DNA of 64,000 nt, from assembly GCA_949128115.1 (NCBI GenBank), contig OX421967.1:10282070-10346069 (forward strand), given 5' to 3'. Both the position numbers and the translations under genes were made by a program. The DNA comes from Anaspis maculata. Taxonomy: Eukaryota; Arthropoda; Insecta; Coleoptera; Scraptiidae. Below, piece by piece: positions 1-10,947 of this stretch; within the stretch, counting starts at the first letter, position 1, and each line of letters starts with the position of its first letter. The notes under the pieces were generated by a model. That model searched no databases, was not told the DNA's origin, and saw nothing but the letters and a program-made list of their open reading frames with translations.

Positions 1-515
1 AACATTATTGGAGCGCGCCTGTTCTTTTGCCGGTAAACCTTCTTCTTATTATTATCATCACAGATCGATGGGGGGGGGGCACATGCTCCCCATGCCACCC
101 CCATAAATACGCCACTGGGGTCAGGTTTCTCCAACACCATCTTTTGTTGGATTTGAAAAAAAATTGGTTGCGGTCATCGCATCTCAGCACGTCAGAGCGC
201 ACGATCAATTCGAAATAGCTATGTCTGCAATGAGTAAGGAATAATGCAATGTTTAGTAAATAACGTAATGACTGCTGCGAAGAAAACCAATTTTCTGGGC
301 GAGGCTTACTAGTGAACACACCGCAAGGTGAAGAAAGAGGTGGACTGCGGTTCTACTTGTGTCCACATAAACCCAGAAAGTAGAATCGAACTGACGACTT
401 TTTGTCAAAAAATATAAACACCAAAATCAAATTAGGTAGCTAAGTACCTATCAGAGAATTCTGAAATTCCATACATTACCGTGCCACCGAAAAACTTACA
501 TCACTACTTCCCTAT

Positions 516-610
516 TCGCGATTTAAATCAATCTTTCCCGCCACAAGATGGCTGCCACAAGCGGAATGCTTTGATGATGATTGGTTGCCATCATCATGAC
601 CTGTTGACTT
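516..610. repeat. Dispersed direct repeat, copy 1
   Basis: About 90 bases here recur in the same orientation at about 2248-2345. Both copies share the phrase cgccacaagatggctgcc followed by an imperfect hairpin around a run of tgatgatg or tgacaatga. The two copies bracket the Ly6-like exon region. The family is not recognised. Confidence 0.6.
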
Positions 611-1061
611 ATGACCTGTTATGACCTTAAGGGGGAAAAAAGCGACAAATCACTAAGCCCCGAGTGATACATCGCCATCAAATAAGGTGAGATTTCCTGG
701 GTTCTGTGTCCTGGGATTGATGACGAAAGAACTGCAGGTGTTATGGTGGCCTTACATTGAGCATCAAAATGCTGCAGCTCTTTTTGCTGCCGAGCTCTCA
801 TTGGTCAAATGTTGGTCACTGACAGCAATAACAGGCGTCAGTTCCAATCAGAACTCTGCTGCAAAGAAAGCTGCAGCATTTGATGTTCAATGTAAGGCCA
901 GCATTAGTATTGAAACGCATTCGAGTATGGCGTAAATGGCATTTCCACCAGCTAGCTGACAGCGTCATGATTTACCCATCAAATTTTGGCATGAGCTTTC
1001 AAAAATTATGTTTATTCGAAGAGAAGTCCAGAAAACGATCATTCAAATTCCAAGTACGAAT

Positions 1062-1484
1062 ATGAAAGAGCAAGCATTTATCGTTGTTAACGTCCTGCTA
1101 GTTGTGCATCTTGGAACATCACCTGCAACACCAGCACAAGTTGAAGGCCAGATTGGCCAGAGAAATAACCATTGCTTGCAAAGTCCAGACGCTGTAGGTC
1201 TCGCTGATATAGCTCCTCGAAGCCATGGTGCAAATAATGCAATTAAAATCCCTGAAGCCAACCATTTGGTGTGTGCAACAAAGTGCAGAGAACCCATAAA
1301 TCTCGATGAAGACTGCCCAGTTGATAAGCAGATTACTCAAAAGTGCTGGGGTGACTCTAGCCTCCTGAATTTCAATGACATGGCTCGCTTTTCAGCATCT
1401 AAAGTGCAAATGTTCTGCTTATTTTTAAAGTTCCAACGTATAGATCATAGTAAGTATGACATATGCAGGTTCTCCCAGAATTAA
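1062..1484 (+). CDS. Possible secreted-protein ORF, unrecognised
   Basis: An ORF starting at the ATG at 1062 opens with a charged residue followed by a hydrophobic stretch (MKEQAFIVVNVLLVVHLG) that reads like a signal peptide. A cysteine-containing region follows (CATKCREP...DEDCPVDK...KCW, roughly residues 68-95). An in-frame ATG at 1008 lies upstream, but the signal-like sequence favours 1062. It lies 0.4 kb upstream of the Ly6-like exon on the same strand and could be an earlier exon of that gene. The cysteine spacing does not clearly match the N-terminal half of a Ly6 domain, so this is speculative. It may equally be a chance ORF. Confidence 0.2.
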   Translation: MKEQAFIVVNVLLVVHLGTSPATPAQVEGQIGQRNNHCLQSPDAVGLADIAPRSHGANNAIKIPEANHLVCATKCREPINLDEDCPVDKQITQKCWGDSSLLNFNDMARFSASKVQMFCLFLKFQRIDHSKYDICRFSQN

Positions 1485-1908
1485 GGAGGGGAAAGTAACG
1501 AAACTCTGGGCTGAAATTCGGAGGGAACCCCGAAATTTTGCCTCGGTTAAAGTGAGGTCACCCTCAAGAGCAGTTCGCTCGATTTTTGAAATTTTTGTGA
1601 TGTCCGATAGAGTCATTTCTATCAGCCCTACCGCTCGCTGAACGCACAATCATGATCGAGTCAAATCATGTCGGTCCAGGTTAAGTCAGAGGAGGAGTTC
1701 TCAAAACGTTTGTCGGTGACGCAGGGCTCACTGGGAACGGTTAGTTGAAAAACAAAAATGTATTCTTGGTTGCCTACACGCCACCAAAATATACGAGCGT
1801 TCGAACTTTTTCAAATTATTTCGTTCAACTGAAACATCTTGAGCACTCGCTTATTGCCACCTTTAGGGTCAATGATTAATAAACTTTTTCTATCTTACCA
1901 ATTTCTAG

Positions 1909-2213
1909 AAAGAAATGACGAACATTACAAGATTGTGCGTGGTTGTGTGGGCAAAGGTGTAAACGTGGACGAGGAGTTGAACATTTGCAATCGACTGGGT
2001 GCCGTTTTCCATTACGACGATCAGCCGGCCGTTTGTTTCATTTGCGATCTTGATCTCTGCAATGTCAAGCCCCCTGGAACAGATGCTCGAACAGGTGCGG
2101 AGAGCGTCGCGAGCGGACGTGCGAGATTAACGTCAGTCCTGTATGTCCTACCGATGTGGTTGTCAATAAAGTCTGTGTTATTGTCGTGTTTTTGCCGTGA
2201 TTTTTCCTCGTAG
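1909..2213 (+). CDS. Ly6/quiver-like GPI-anchored protein, terminal exon
   Basis: The exon begins after an acceptor ending in tttctag at 1908 and carries one base of a split codon. It encodes a GC-x(10-12)-C segment and then the Ly6/uPAR closing motif CFICDLDLCN, which supplies the last paired cysteines and the invariant CN. After CN comes a short hydrophilic spacer and a hydrophobic tail (LTSVLYVLPMWLS), as expected for GPI attachment. Insect proteins of this class (quiver/sleepless and relatives) sit on the cell surface and often modulate ion channels or receptors; that role is from family knowledge. The preceding exon with the signal peptide and first cysteines was not identified with confidence. 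An AATAAA at about 2167 lies inside the open frame near its end, so the 3' limit is uncertain. Confidence 0.6.
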
Positions 2214-2247
2214 AAATCACAATTTACCTATAGGCAAGTAGATATTC

Positions 2248-2345
2248 ACGATTTAAATTAATTTTTCCCGCCACAAGATGGCTGCCAAAAGCGGCATGCA
2301 TTGACAATGATGGGTTGTCATTGTTATGACACTTTGATGTTATTT
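2248..2345. repeat. Dispersed direct repeat, copy 2
   Basis: Second copy of the approximately 90-base repeat at 516-610, in the same orientation and with scattered mismatches. It starts a few tens of bases after the stop codon of the Ly6-like exon. Confidence 0.6.
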
Positions 2346-2364
2346 GGCAGTTTGGTTATCACTG

Positions 2365-2513
2365 GGCGCTTTCCATTTGAAACATTTGTGTCGGTTTGTG
2401 TCAGCTTGTGTTAGCTTGTGTCGATGACACAAAGGAACCCAGATCAAATGGAACGCATTTGTGTCGATTTGTGTCGACACAAGTCGACTTGTGTCGTTAA
2501 ATGGAAAACGCCC
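2365..2513. mobile_element. 149-bp miniature inverted-repeat element (MITE)
   Basis: Terminal inverted repeats read GGGCGCTTTCCATTT on the left and AAATGGAAAACGCCC on the right. Both ends are flanked by ACT, a likely 3-bp target duplication. The interior is rich in the phrase TTGTGTCG, repeated in both orientations, so the element can fold. The TIR resembles those of the elements at 60748 and 63721 (core TTTCCA), which suggests one family. Confidence 0.7.
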
Positions 2514-2722
2514 ACTATACTCATTTCAACCCGCATTTGGTAGCCATTGTTATGGAGCTTACTGCCTTTTTGAAAAATGAATTGAATACAACTTAGAAAG
2601 CAATAAATGTGTAGTAAAATTCAAAGAGCACTAAAAGCAGTATCTTTTCTTGCACTACGTAGGTATACCGAGATACGGTTTTCTTGAGTTGTATCGGATA
2701 CCTACCAAGTTAATCTTTACCT

Positions 2723-2747
2723 AGGTAGGTAGGTAGGTAGGTAGGTA
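2723..2747. repeat. (AGGT)n microsatellite
   Basis: Six tandem AGGT units, followed by the common dispersed word tacc/ggta that recurs across the intergenic DNA. Confidence 0.9.
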
Positions 2748-3357
2748 CTGCCTATTTATGTTTGTTCTTTTTATTGCCTTTTTACTAATGAGAACATAAA
2801 CTACTATCAACTCATATTTGATGTTTTGTGGTGTTAGTACCTGAATGATAATTCTTATGACCATGTATACAGGGTAAGTCATTGATATGCGCGAGCTAAA
2901 TTACACCTACGCCATTATTGATATCGAAATGAACCAAACGGCACTGCAAACGAGAGATCAAAGTGCAGTTTGCAAAATTATTTTGCTCTATACAGGTGTC
3001 TCATTTTTGCAGAGCAGTTTTCAAACCAGTTTTTTTGAATGGCACTTCGGATTTTCCAGAAAATTAACACAAATTTCATCGATTAAACTTAGCGTGCAAT
3101 GGAATTCAACTAATTCTGACAACCAACGTCAAAGTGACTTATTCTGTTGTACATCACTTTTAAATTTTGACAAGAAACTTCGTCATTTTGAATAGCTTTT
3201 ATGATGTAATAGTAAATGTTATCATGTTATCAATATTGATTTGTTGCACTACCTCAAAAAATGATATTGTTCAGTTTCTTGTTCCGACATTTCGAAGTTT
3301 TATTTATTTTAACATGATGATTTTTTGGAAAATTTGAAAGTGACGTATAATAAAAGT

Positions 3358-3382
3358 CAATTCAATTCAATTCAATTCAATT
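3358..3382. repeat. (TTCAA)n microsatellite
   Basis: Five tandem TTCAA units. They follow a segment containing gtgacgtataataaaa that resembles sequence at about 9050-9130 and so may be the tail of a dispersed repeat. Confidence 0.9.
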
Positions 3383-3519
3383 TTATTGTATACCCTGCTG
3401 AAAATGGCCGCATTGAACCGAAAAAAAATAATGAAAACGGTCGAAGAAGGTTTTCAACTTCGGGATGAATGTGGTTAGTGAAACAAATTTATTGAACGGA
3501 TCCAATAAGGAGTTCCATC

Positions 3520-3885
3520 AAGCAGGTCGAATACGGGGAACAAAGGAAAATACGGAACAGGTTCAAAAAGGAATTTTGGGAACGTTTATGAAGCAGGGCG
3601 AATGCGGGGAACAAAGGCAAATACGAAACAGGTTCAAAAAGAAATTTGGGAATGTTTATGAAGCAGGGCGAATGCGGGGAATAAAGGGAAATACGAAACA
3701 GGTTCAAAAAGGGTTTTGGGAATGTTCGTGAAGCAGGCTGAATGCGGGCTAAAAAGGGAATAATGGAACAGGTTCAAAAAGCGTTTTGGGAATATTTATG
3801 AAGCAGGTCAAATGCGGGAAAAAAAGGGAAATACGAAACAGGTTCGAAAAGGGCTTTTGGATTGTTTATGAAGCAGGCTGGAATG
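3520..3885. repeat. 70-bp tandem repeat, about five units
   Basis: Units start with aagcagg at 3520, 3591, 3661, 3731, 3801 and 3871, a period of 70-71 bases. Each contains acaggttcaaaaag and ends with ttatg. The period is not a multiple of three and the reading frame drifts between units, so the ORFs crossing it are unlikely to be selected coding sequence. Confidence 0.9.
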
Positions 3886-4012
3886 GTATCTGGAAAAAAA
3901 AAATGTCCCCGAAAAAAAATCTGGTTCAACCTCGTCAAATCCCATTTTTTTTTAAGAAGATCTGTTCAGATAATTTTAATGAGGAGACGCGACGTTATTT
4001 CTAAGAACATTT

Positions 4013-6000
4013 TCCAGGAACGCTCTTAGGGACGTTTAATTGATGTCAAACAGGTAGAATTTTGTACACATACCTTTTAAATTCAAGGACACATCGTGGA
4101 ATTTAGGTTAGGTATACCTACCGAATATTTAGCAAAAATATCCACAAAAATTATTTTTTGCACTGTCTATACAAAAAGCGTCATTTTACTCCCTCAAATG
4201 CAGGAGTAATGTTTGATGGGACAACAATAAAGCTGCAGATATACAAGACACAGTTATTTATTATTATAATAATAATACACCATAATACTGTAGTGTGAAA
4301 AACTGGGAACTTTAATGGCGTTTCCTTACTTCTTATCGTTTTAATTTTTGACTTCAATAAATATGAGTTTATCAGCTTTTTTCTTTGGTCTCGCTCGTCT
4401 TGGGTCGAAGGATTTTTTCTAGATCCATCCTGTGATCCAGCAATTCTAAAAAAAATACATATGTATAGTTATAGGTACAGTACGGTTACGATTGCATAAA
4501 TGGAAACACTTGACATTACTTGTCATCTTTATTTTCCATATTTTGACCGACTGAAGTAATCTCCTCATGGGAACTTGGCTATAGCCACAGAAGAGAACGT
4601 TTATTTTGTGCTGTCGTAAAGATTGGATAGAAAAATCAAATAATACCAGCTCAAATTGAAAAAGAAAAACAGTGTCAGTGTCAAAGTGTTTCCATTTATG
4701 CGATCGCAACTATACTTGGGCAGTCTAAACAGCCTATAGAACTATGATTCTAATATGAACAATATTCACAGTATAATAATTATTGAGTATAGAGGTACAT
4801 GGTTTTATTGCTTAAAAATAAGTTGGTGTCAAGAGAAGGTACCTCAAAGGATACAGGGTTATTCATATCAAAGGACCACTCAAAATATCTCCCTCAAATT
4901 TTTGATTTTAAAAAAACTCAAGTAACTACTCCCATTTTCAGAGAACATGAACGCTTCTAATGATACAAAACGGTTTTTTATTTCAAAATTGTATGGGGGG
5001 AGTATGAAAATCGTTGTTTTTTGTGCAATCCCTATATATTTTGTTTATGAGACCTGGTGGAAAATTTTTGGTAGATATTGAAGATGTATAAATATTCCTA
5101 ATAATTATGGTTGTTGGTTTCTAGGGTCTGCAGAAAGAAAGTGAAATTTTTGTACACGGCGTACAAGTTTAAAAAAAAAGTTCTGTATCGGAAGAAGCGT
5201 TGATTATTTCTGAAAACTGAAGTACCTACTTGAATTTTTTTTCAAGTCAAAAAATAAGGGAGAATAAGGTAGCTATATCATTTATATTTTTCTAGTCATC
5301 GATATTTCTATGTTGCAAATATGCTCGTACTCAGGGGCTGTTTAGTAGGTAACCATCCAACAAGAGGTCTTGAGGAGGATTAAATATTATCATAACAGAA
5401 GAAAACAGATTTCACGAGTTTTTTCAAAGGAAGTTTTCTCAAGTTTGGGGTCTCGTACAAAATTAATAAACCTAGTTATGATATTATGATATGAATTAAA
5501 ATAGCACGAAGTCAGTACATGTTAAAAACTTGTAACAAAAATAGAGATACCTATCTATTGAGAAGGTTCTTAACAAAATATACTTTAACATATTAGAGAG
5601 CTTATACCGGCTGATTCATGATTTATTATAGTTGTGCATTGTTAGGATGGCCTTCTGCTGAAAACGCGCATCTGATGGGTTGCCCTTTAGGTATATGCCA
5701 TATGCCATGTGTAGCAGGTTCTTTATATTTTCCAGATGTGGACTCTGTGGAGGCAATAATGGTCTGAACTTGTGAAATGCACCGATATATCGCTCGACCT
5801 TCCACGGGTTGTTTATAGGAATCCCTAATAATTCTTTTTGGCTTTTCTTTTAATCGCATTGACTCTTATTGTTTTCTATTTTATAAACCGTGGGCCCGGT
5901 TGTGCGTTTTGGAGGGAATAAGTACCTAATTCGGCATTGAAAAAGTTAGGTGTTCATATTCATAAGTAGGCACTTACTACCTTACCTAAGTGAATATACG
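4013..6000. other. AT-rich intergenic DNA with one inverted-repeat element
   Basis: No gene recognised. At about 4485-4712 the phrase gcataaatggaaacactt is mirrored by aagtgtttccatttatgc, marking a MITE-like unit of about 230 bases. The rest is AT-rich DNA with scattered ggtacctac words. Confidence 0.5.
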
Positions 6001-6146
6001 GGGTGTTTATAAGAGACTGTGATCGCGGCAGGCTTGGGTCAGGCCGAAAAACGTAGTAACAGGCGCAATTGTCGAGGCAATTGTAGATTGTAGTGATCGA
6101 GAGCGGATTCCAAAGGCGATGCGATCACAGACGTTTATAAACACCC
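6001..6146. mobile_element. 146-bp hairpin MITE
   Basis: The ends GGGTGTTTATAA and TTATAAACACCC are inverted, and the inverted match continues inward through CTGTGATCGC/GCGATCACAG. The interior contains a second small inverted pair around caattgtcgaggcaattg. Unit length, TIRs and lack of coding capacity fit a non-autonomous DNA transposon of unassigned superfamily. Confidence 0.75.
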
Positions 6147-7524
6147 GGTATATAAGTAGGTATAACTGTAAATTGGAACTCAATTTCAAATTGGGAATAA
6201 TCATATGGGTCCTAAAACAACTTCAAACTGCATGAGAGCAATGATTAGTTCATATTCGAGAAGAGCAGTGTATAGGTGTTTATCAAATTCTATTGTTCTT
6301 CTTGCCATAACTTAGTCCAAGAAGTATCATGGACATGGATATTCAAAAATCACATGAATGAGCTCTAACGGTGAGAGAAATTTAGGGTAGGTAGGCGCCC
6401 TCAAAAATTTCAAATGATTTTTCAAAAAATCACTACTCTATACCTAATCATGAAAAGCCCCACCTTCCCCGATTCTACCTATCGAGCAGAAGATATAGAT
6501 ATGGTATACCCGGTATTATAGCTGTATACCTACCTATACTTACAACAGATCATTTATTGTGAGAGTGTTTTAGACAGCGAGACAGCGTATCATCCACGCA
6601 ACAATGTTTGAACGCGATTCTGTAAAAAATTAGATTCTATAAACGCTTATTCTTTTATGTAAAAAATCCTGTCGGCCATTGGCTGTTTTCTAGGCAATAA
6701 CAGAGTAACAGAGCATTTATGGATTGTTATTTTTTAGAGAATCGAGAATCGCACCATGAATTGTTATTACTTAGGTAGATATATTATTGTTATTATTGTG
6801 ATATAATAGTAAATAATAGTACATACCTCCCATCTGTGAGAAGATCAGAAAAATGGAGAAAAAAAAACACTGAATCACTGTAAAAATCGCTGTGGAATCA
6901 CAATTGTTATTATTACACTCGCGTCGCAAAGAAATCATGCACATGCAGGGACTAGAATAAGTCAGCAACGAATGATCTATCATCTATTCTGAACCCATGG
7001 ACTCTAAACTAAACCATTTGTTATACGCTTGTGTCCGGTGATGGGAACTGATCCACCAACTATAGCTTTTACCACTTTGCCGGTGAGCTTTTACGTAGGC
7101 TTTTACCCATCAATACGCATCAATACCTACTTCGTTTCATGATGGTCATCGATCGGCCAGGCCAACAATAACTAATAAACCTAACCAAATTCTGTACCTT
7201 TTGAGCCCTGAGTTAGGTACCTACCCGAGTACCTACCTATTTAAATTATTATTTAGTATGTATTATCAATCAGTTTTTGATGGATTGAACCGTACAATAA
7301 CCATGGCGTACAACCATGCGTACAACATACAATACATAATTAATACAGGTACAGGTGTCCCGGATAAGTGTTAAAAAAATTCACAGGGAGATATAAAATT
7401 GAAAAATTACGGAACATTTTTCAATCAACATTGCAAAGGTTCGCAAACGTATAATAACGGAGATACAGGCCTTCAAAGTTGTAAATTAAAATATCGTTTT
7501 TTTTTTCATAACTTTTGAACCCTC
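6147..7524. other. Intergenic DNA, nothing recognised
   Basis: AT-rich sequence with many tacctac words and no convincing ORF, RNA gene or splice-bounded exon. A phrase near 7350 (acaggtgtcccggataag) resembles the start of a dispersed element, but I could not find its other end. Confidence 0.4.
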
Positions 7525-8240
7525 CAACTTATTTTGCTCAAAATCAAACCAAAGTTTACTGAAATAGGTATCTATCGAACAATGATAACGCATTTTATCA
7601 AACATTTTCAGGAGCAAACATAATAGGGGGTACCTTCCCCCTTTTCCCCCTATTTTTTCTCCCCTGATTATTTTTGAGGATCGTTTTAATTGTTGAATTC
7701 TCCGTTTAATTTAGAGGAGAAAGTTACTCGTGCAAAACTTTGATTCGAGGCTTCGTTTATGAGGTAACTATTTGGGCTTGAAATTTCGGAAAAAATCTCA
7801 GAATCTCCATGCACTTTCAAGAGCCCAGTTTTTTTTCGTGAAAACTTCTCGTTTTCAGAAAAAATGCTTATGTATCAACTTGAAACACCTAGAAAACCTA
7901 TTTGAATTAAGGAATCATGAGTTTTCTTGGATTTTAATTTTTAGGCCTTTGGAAGTGGTGTTCTCGAGATGTTTTCCGGAGTTTCAAACACAATAAAAAA
8001 CTCAAAAACGAAGCCTCTAATCAAAATCTTCTGGAGTAACTTTCTTCTTCAAATTGAACGTGAAATCCAAAAATTGAAACGATTCCCAAAAATAATTAGG
8101 GGAGTAAAAAATAGGGGGAAAAGGGGAGAGAACCCCCTATTATCTTTGCCCCTAGAATTTTTTTTATGTAAATGCTATACCATTGTTCAATAGAGACCAA
8201 TTTCAGTAAACTTTGTTCTGAATTTGAACAAAATCGGTTC
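7525..8240. repeat. 0.7-kb palindrome
   Basis: The arms are imperfect inverted copies centred near 7880. The left arm has caaagtttactgaaat and ataataggggg. The right arm has the mirror phrases ccccctattat and atttcagtaaactttg. An inner pair around gaggcttcgttt/aaacgaagcctc confirms that the match runs most of the length. No ORF of note. The right end abuts the 123-bp tandem array. Confidence 0.8.
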
Positions 8241-8249
8241 CTGTTCCAG

Positions 8250-8610
8250 AGCAGTGCTTTTCAAACCGCATTGAAGGTGATTGAAAAATGTCGAATATCT
8301 TTCTGATTGACCCGTGCCACAAGCTATTCTTATTCATCCTGTTGGAATATGGTGCTCTTTTACCCGATTCAATATCGTGCTTTTCAAACCGCATTGGGTG
8401 TGATTGAAAAATGTGAAGAATCTGCCCGATTGACTCGTGCCACGATCTATCCTTATTCATCCTTATTGAAATATGGTGATTTTTTGCCCGATTCAATATT
8501 ATGCTCTCAAACCGCATCGAGTGTGTTTGAAAAATGCCGGGAATCTGCCTGATTGACCCTGCCACCAGTGATCCTCATTCATTCTTATTCAGCATTGTAA
8601 CCACAAATGA
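8250..8610. repeat. 123-bp tandem repeat, three units
   Basis: The word caaaccgca recurs at 8262, 8385 and 8508, giving an exact 123-bp period. Each unit also holds gattgaaaaatg, a gattgac phrase and a cttattca phrase. The period is divisible by three, so both strands keep open frames of 80-120 codons across it. The peptides resemble nothing known and the frames are a by-product of the repeat. Confidence 0.85.
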
Positions 8611-9543
8611 AAGTTTCAATCAGGTCAATTGTAGCCCTATTGAACCTCATTCGATCCGAGCTGACGGGAATGAGGTTGAATGCGGGTCGAATAAGGAAAT
8701 CACGAAGATTTTCAGCAGGGTAAAAAGATCTTATCTTTATTACAAAGTAAATATATAGATATATACGATAATGAACAATAAAAGTCATATTGACGTGGGT
8801 TGTCAGAATTAGTTGATGCAGTCTGGAATTAGAATTAGTTTGATTTTCAAGTTGATTACTTGATTCGGTGCCTTAGCCTGCGAGGTCACCCGACTTGACT
8901 AACTCGATTTTTTCTTCAGGGCTTTGTTTACGATCTGGTGTATGAAGCTTAAGTCAATAACAGGTAAAATATGCAAGAGATAATTAGAGAGGCTTTCCGT
9001 AGCATTCTTTATTTTATTTTCACTTGATAATTTCTTGTCATAACTTAAATGTGACGTACAATAGAAATCACTTTGATGTTGGTTGTCAGAATTAGTTGAT
9101 TTTCATTGGACGCTCGATTGCACGCTAGGTTGGATTGATGGAATTTGTGTTTATTTTTTAGAAAATTCGAATTATCTTCCAAACGATCAACTTCTGTGTT
9201 GTGATCACTGTTGTGTTGTGTCTGTGAGGGTATAATGAATACACGAGTGTATGCTGTAGTGCTCAGGCATCGACTGCCGGTTTATTGGTAGCGTACAAGC
9301 AAGCATCCTTAGATAGGCGTGCGCACATCCCAACATTCTGAGGAAAAACATAAGAAATGAAAAAGATGGAAAAATGAGACGCTTGATACGACTAAGAAAT
9401 AAAAAACCAGGGGTGCTATTTGGGTCGGATATGATGTCTCTCTTGAGCAGTATAGCCAATGTGAGTACCTATATCACTTTACAGGTGTCCCAAAATAAAG
9501 TATAGCCAAACGCCTATGGGAGATATTGGAGGCTCCTACATAT
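8611..9543. other. Intergenic DNA with dispersed-repeat fragments
   Basis: Two segments near 8790-8825 and 9050-9130 share ggttgtcagaattagttgat. An inverted version of the same phrase occurs near 3105-3130, so these are copies of one dispersed repeat. No gene seen. Confidence 0.45.
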
Positions 9544-10047
9544 TGTTACGGATTTCGCGTACGGGCTCGAATATAATTGAGACAATCGTTTTAAAGCACA
9601 CACTGATGTTCATTATTGCGTAGGTACCTACTACAAACTACAATAAATACACGCCAACAATTATCTACTTGGAAATTATCGCTGTGATTACTACTCGCTC
9701 TTAATCCGCTCGCTACCACTTCGCATTCCAATCTATAACTGCCCGTAAGCCCGTGATTTTCCAGCAGTTTTCTCAGTGACCAGGCATACGATTTCTAGAC
9801 GACTCCCGAATAATCACACACCTTTCGCGTATAATTCTGCAATGCATCTAGAGCCGGCGCCACCGCCAAATGGACAGATCTGTCCTGATCGAGCGTTGGA
9901 TCTCCCCATTCGGTTTCACGTACCCGCACGCTCTGGAATGCACAATAAGAACACTCCGCACTTCACTTGTACACTGCGATCTAATGGATGGAAGAATCCA
10001 GAAAGATCGCGTGTTTACCAGTATGCACGGAATCACCGCTCGTAACA
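9544..10047. mobile_element. Solo LTR (Ty3/Gypsy-like), 504 bp
   Basis: The segment starts TGTTACG and ends CGTAACA, the inverted LTR termini common in insect Gypsy-type elements. The 4-bp flanks are ATAT and ATGT, an imperfect target duplication. There is no gag-pol and no second LTR nearby, so this is a solo LTR left by recombination. The small ORFs on both strands inside it are not credible genes. It shares termini with the solo LTR at 24733-25167 but is longer. Confidence 0.7.
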
Positions 10048-10870
10048 ATGTTTTTTTCGGCCTTCAAATTTTATTTTTAAATTTTTTTTTATTCATCATC
10101 ATCCTACGATATATTGTTTGGATTTTAGTAAAATTTCACCAGTAATAAGTAGATAATCATTCAAAACAAGTCTCTGACAAATTTTGACCGAATACTTCGA
10201 CCCATTTATGAATTATTCATGAAAAACCAATAAAAAAAAAGTTGAGTTTTGAAGAGCTGTATCTCAATTAATATTGAGCTTCCGCAAAAAAATACAAAGG
10301 TCTCTTAATTTCTTCTGGGCCATCTTCCATGGGCCGTTGGCTGTGCGAATAACAGTTCCATTCGAAAAATCACACGTTATTTTGCCAAACTGCGTGCGTG
10401 AGTTTATCTGTTCCTAACATCCTAACTTCCCACAGTTCCATCAACGTCTCAGCGGAAACTCCGATTACATATTTATAAAACACGAAATAAACCGATTATC
10501 ACTCATTTTCATCGTCATTCAATCTAGAGAACCAATAAGGAATTTTGGACATCTCCAAATTTAAAACTGGGCAACTGAATCAATAACTAAACAAAACTAG
10601 AATTACCGCAGAAATGCTGAAAATTCAACTTCCATCTCCAACGAATTTTAAATTTAGCGCGCTCACGGATGCGTGTCATTGGTTCTCATTGACAGAAGTG
10701 TCTGTATGAACACTTGAAACAACAAAGCAATGCGCATGCCTGTAACTCATTAGCAAACTGCCGTTGATAAGTGAAGTTGATGCTTATGCATTCGTCCGGG
10801 TTGAGGTAGATCATGATGCCACAAGCATAAGCAGCTGTACATGTTCAAGTTTTAATTACTGTAAGGAGAG

Positions 10871-10930
10871 GTAAAATATACGATAAAATAATCTAATGTT
10901 CTCGAGCAAATGCACGTTTTCAATTCTTAG
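10871..10930 (+). other. Putative 5'UTR intron of zinc-finger gene 1
   Basis: A gtaaaat donor after gagag and an acceptor ending in ttcttag bound a 60-base intron. Splicing leaves only 17 bases before the ATG at 10948. The paralogue at 61610 has an equivalent short intron immediately upstream of its ATG. Confidence 0.5.
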
Positions 10931-10947
10931 GCCAATCAACAATAATC

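Noticed and set aside
3465..4004. Repeat protein encoded by the 70-bp array
   Set aside because: The 70-71 bp period is not a multiple of three, so no repeating peptide exists; the frames are fortuitous.
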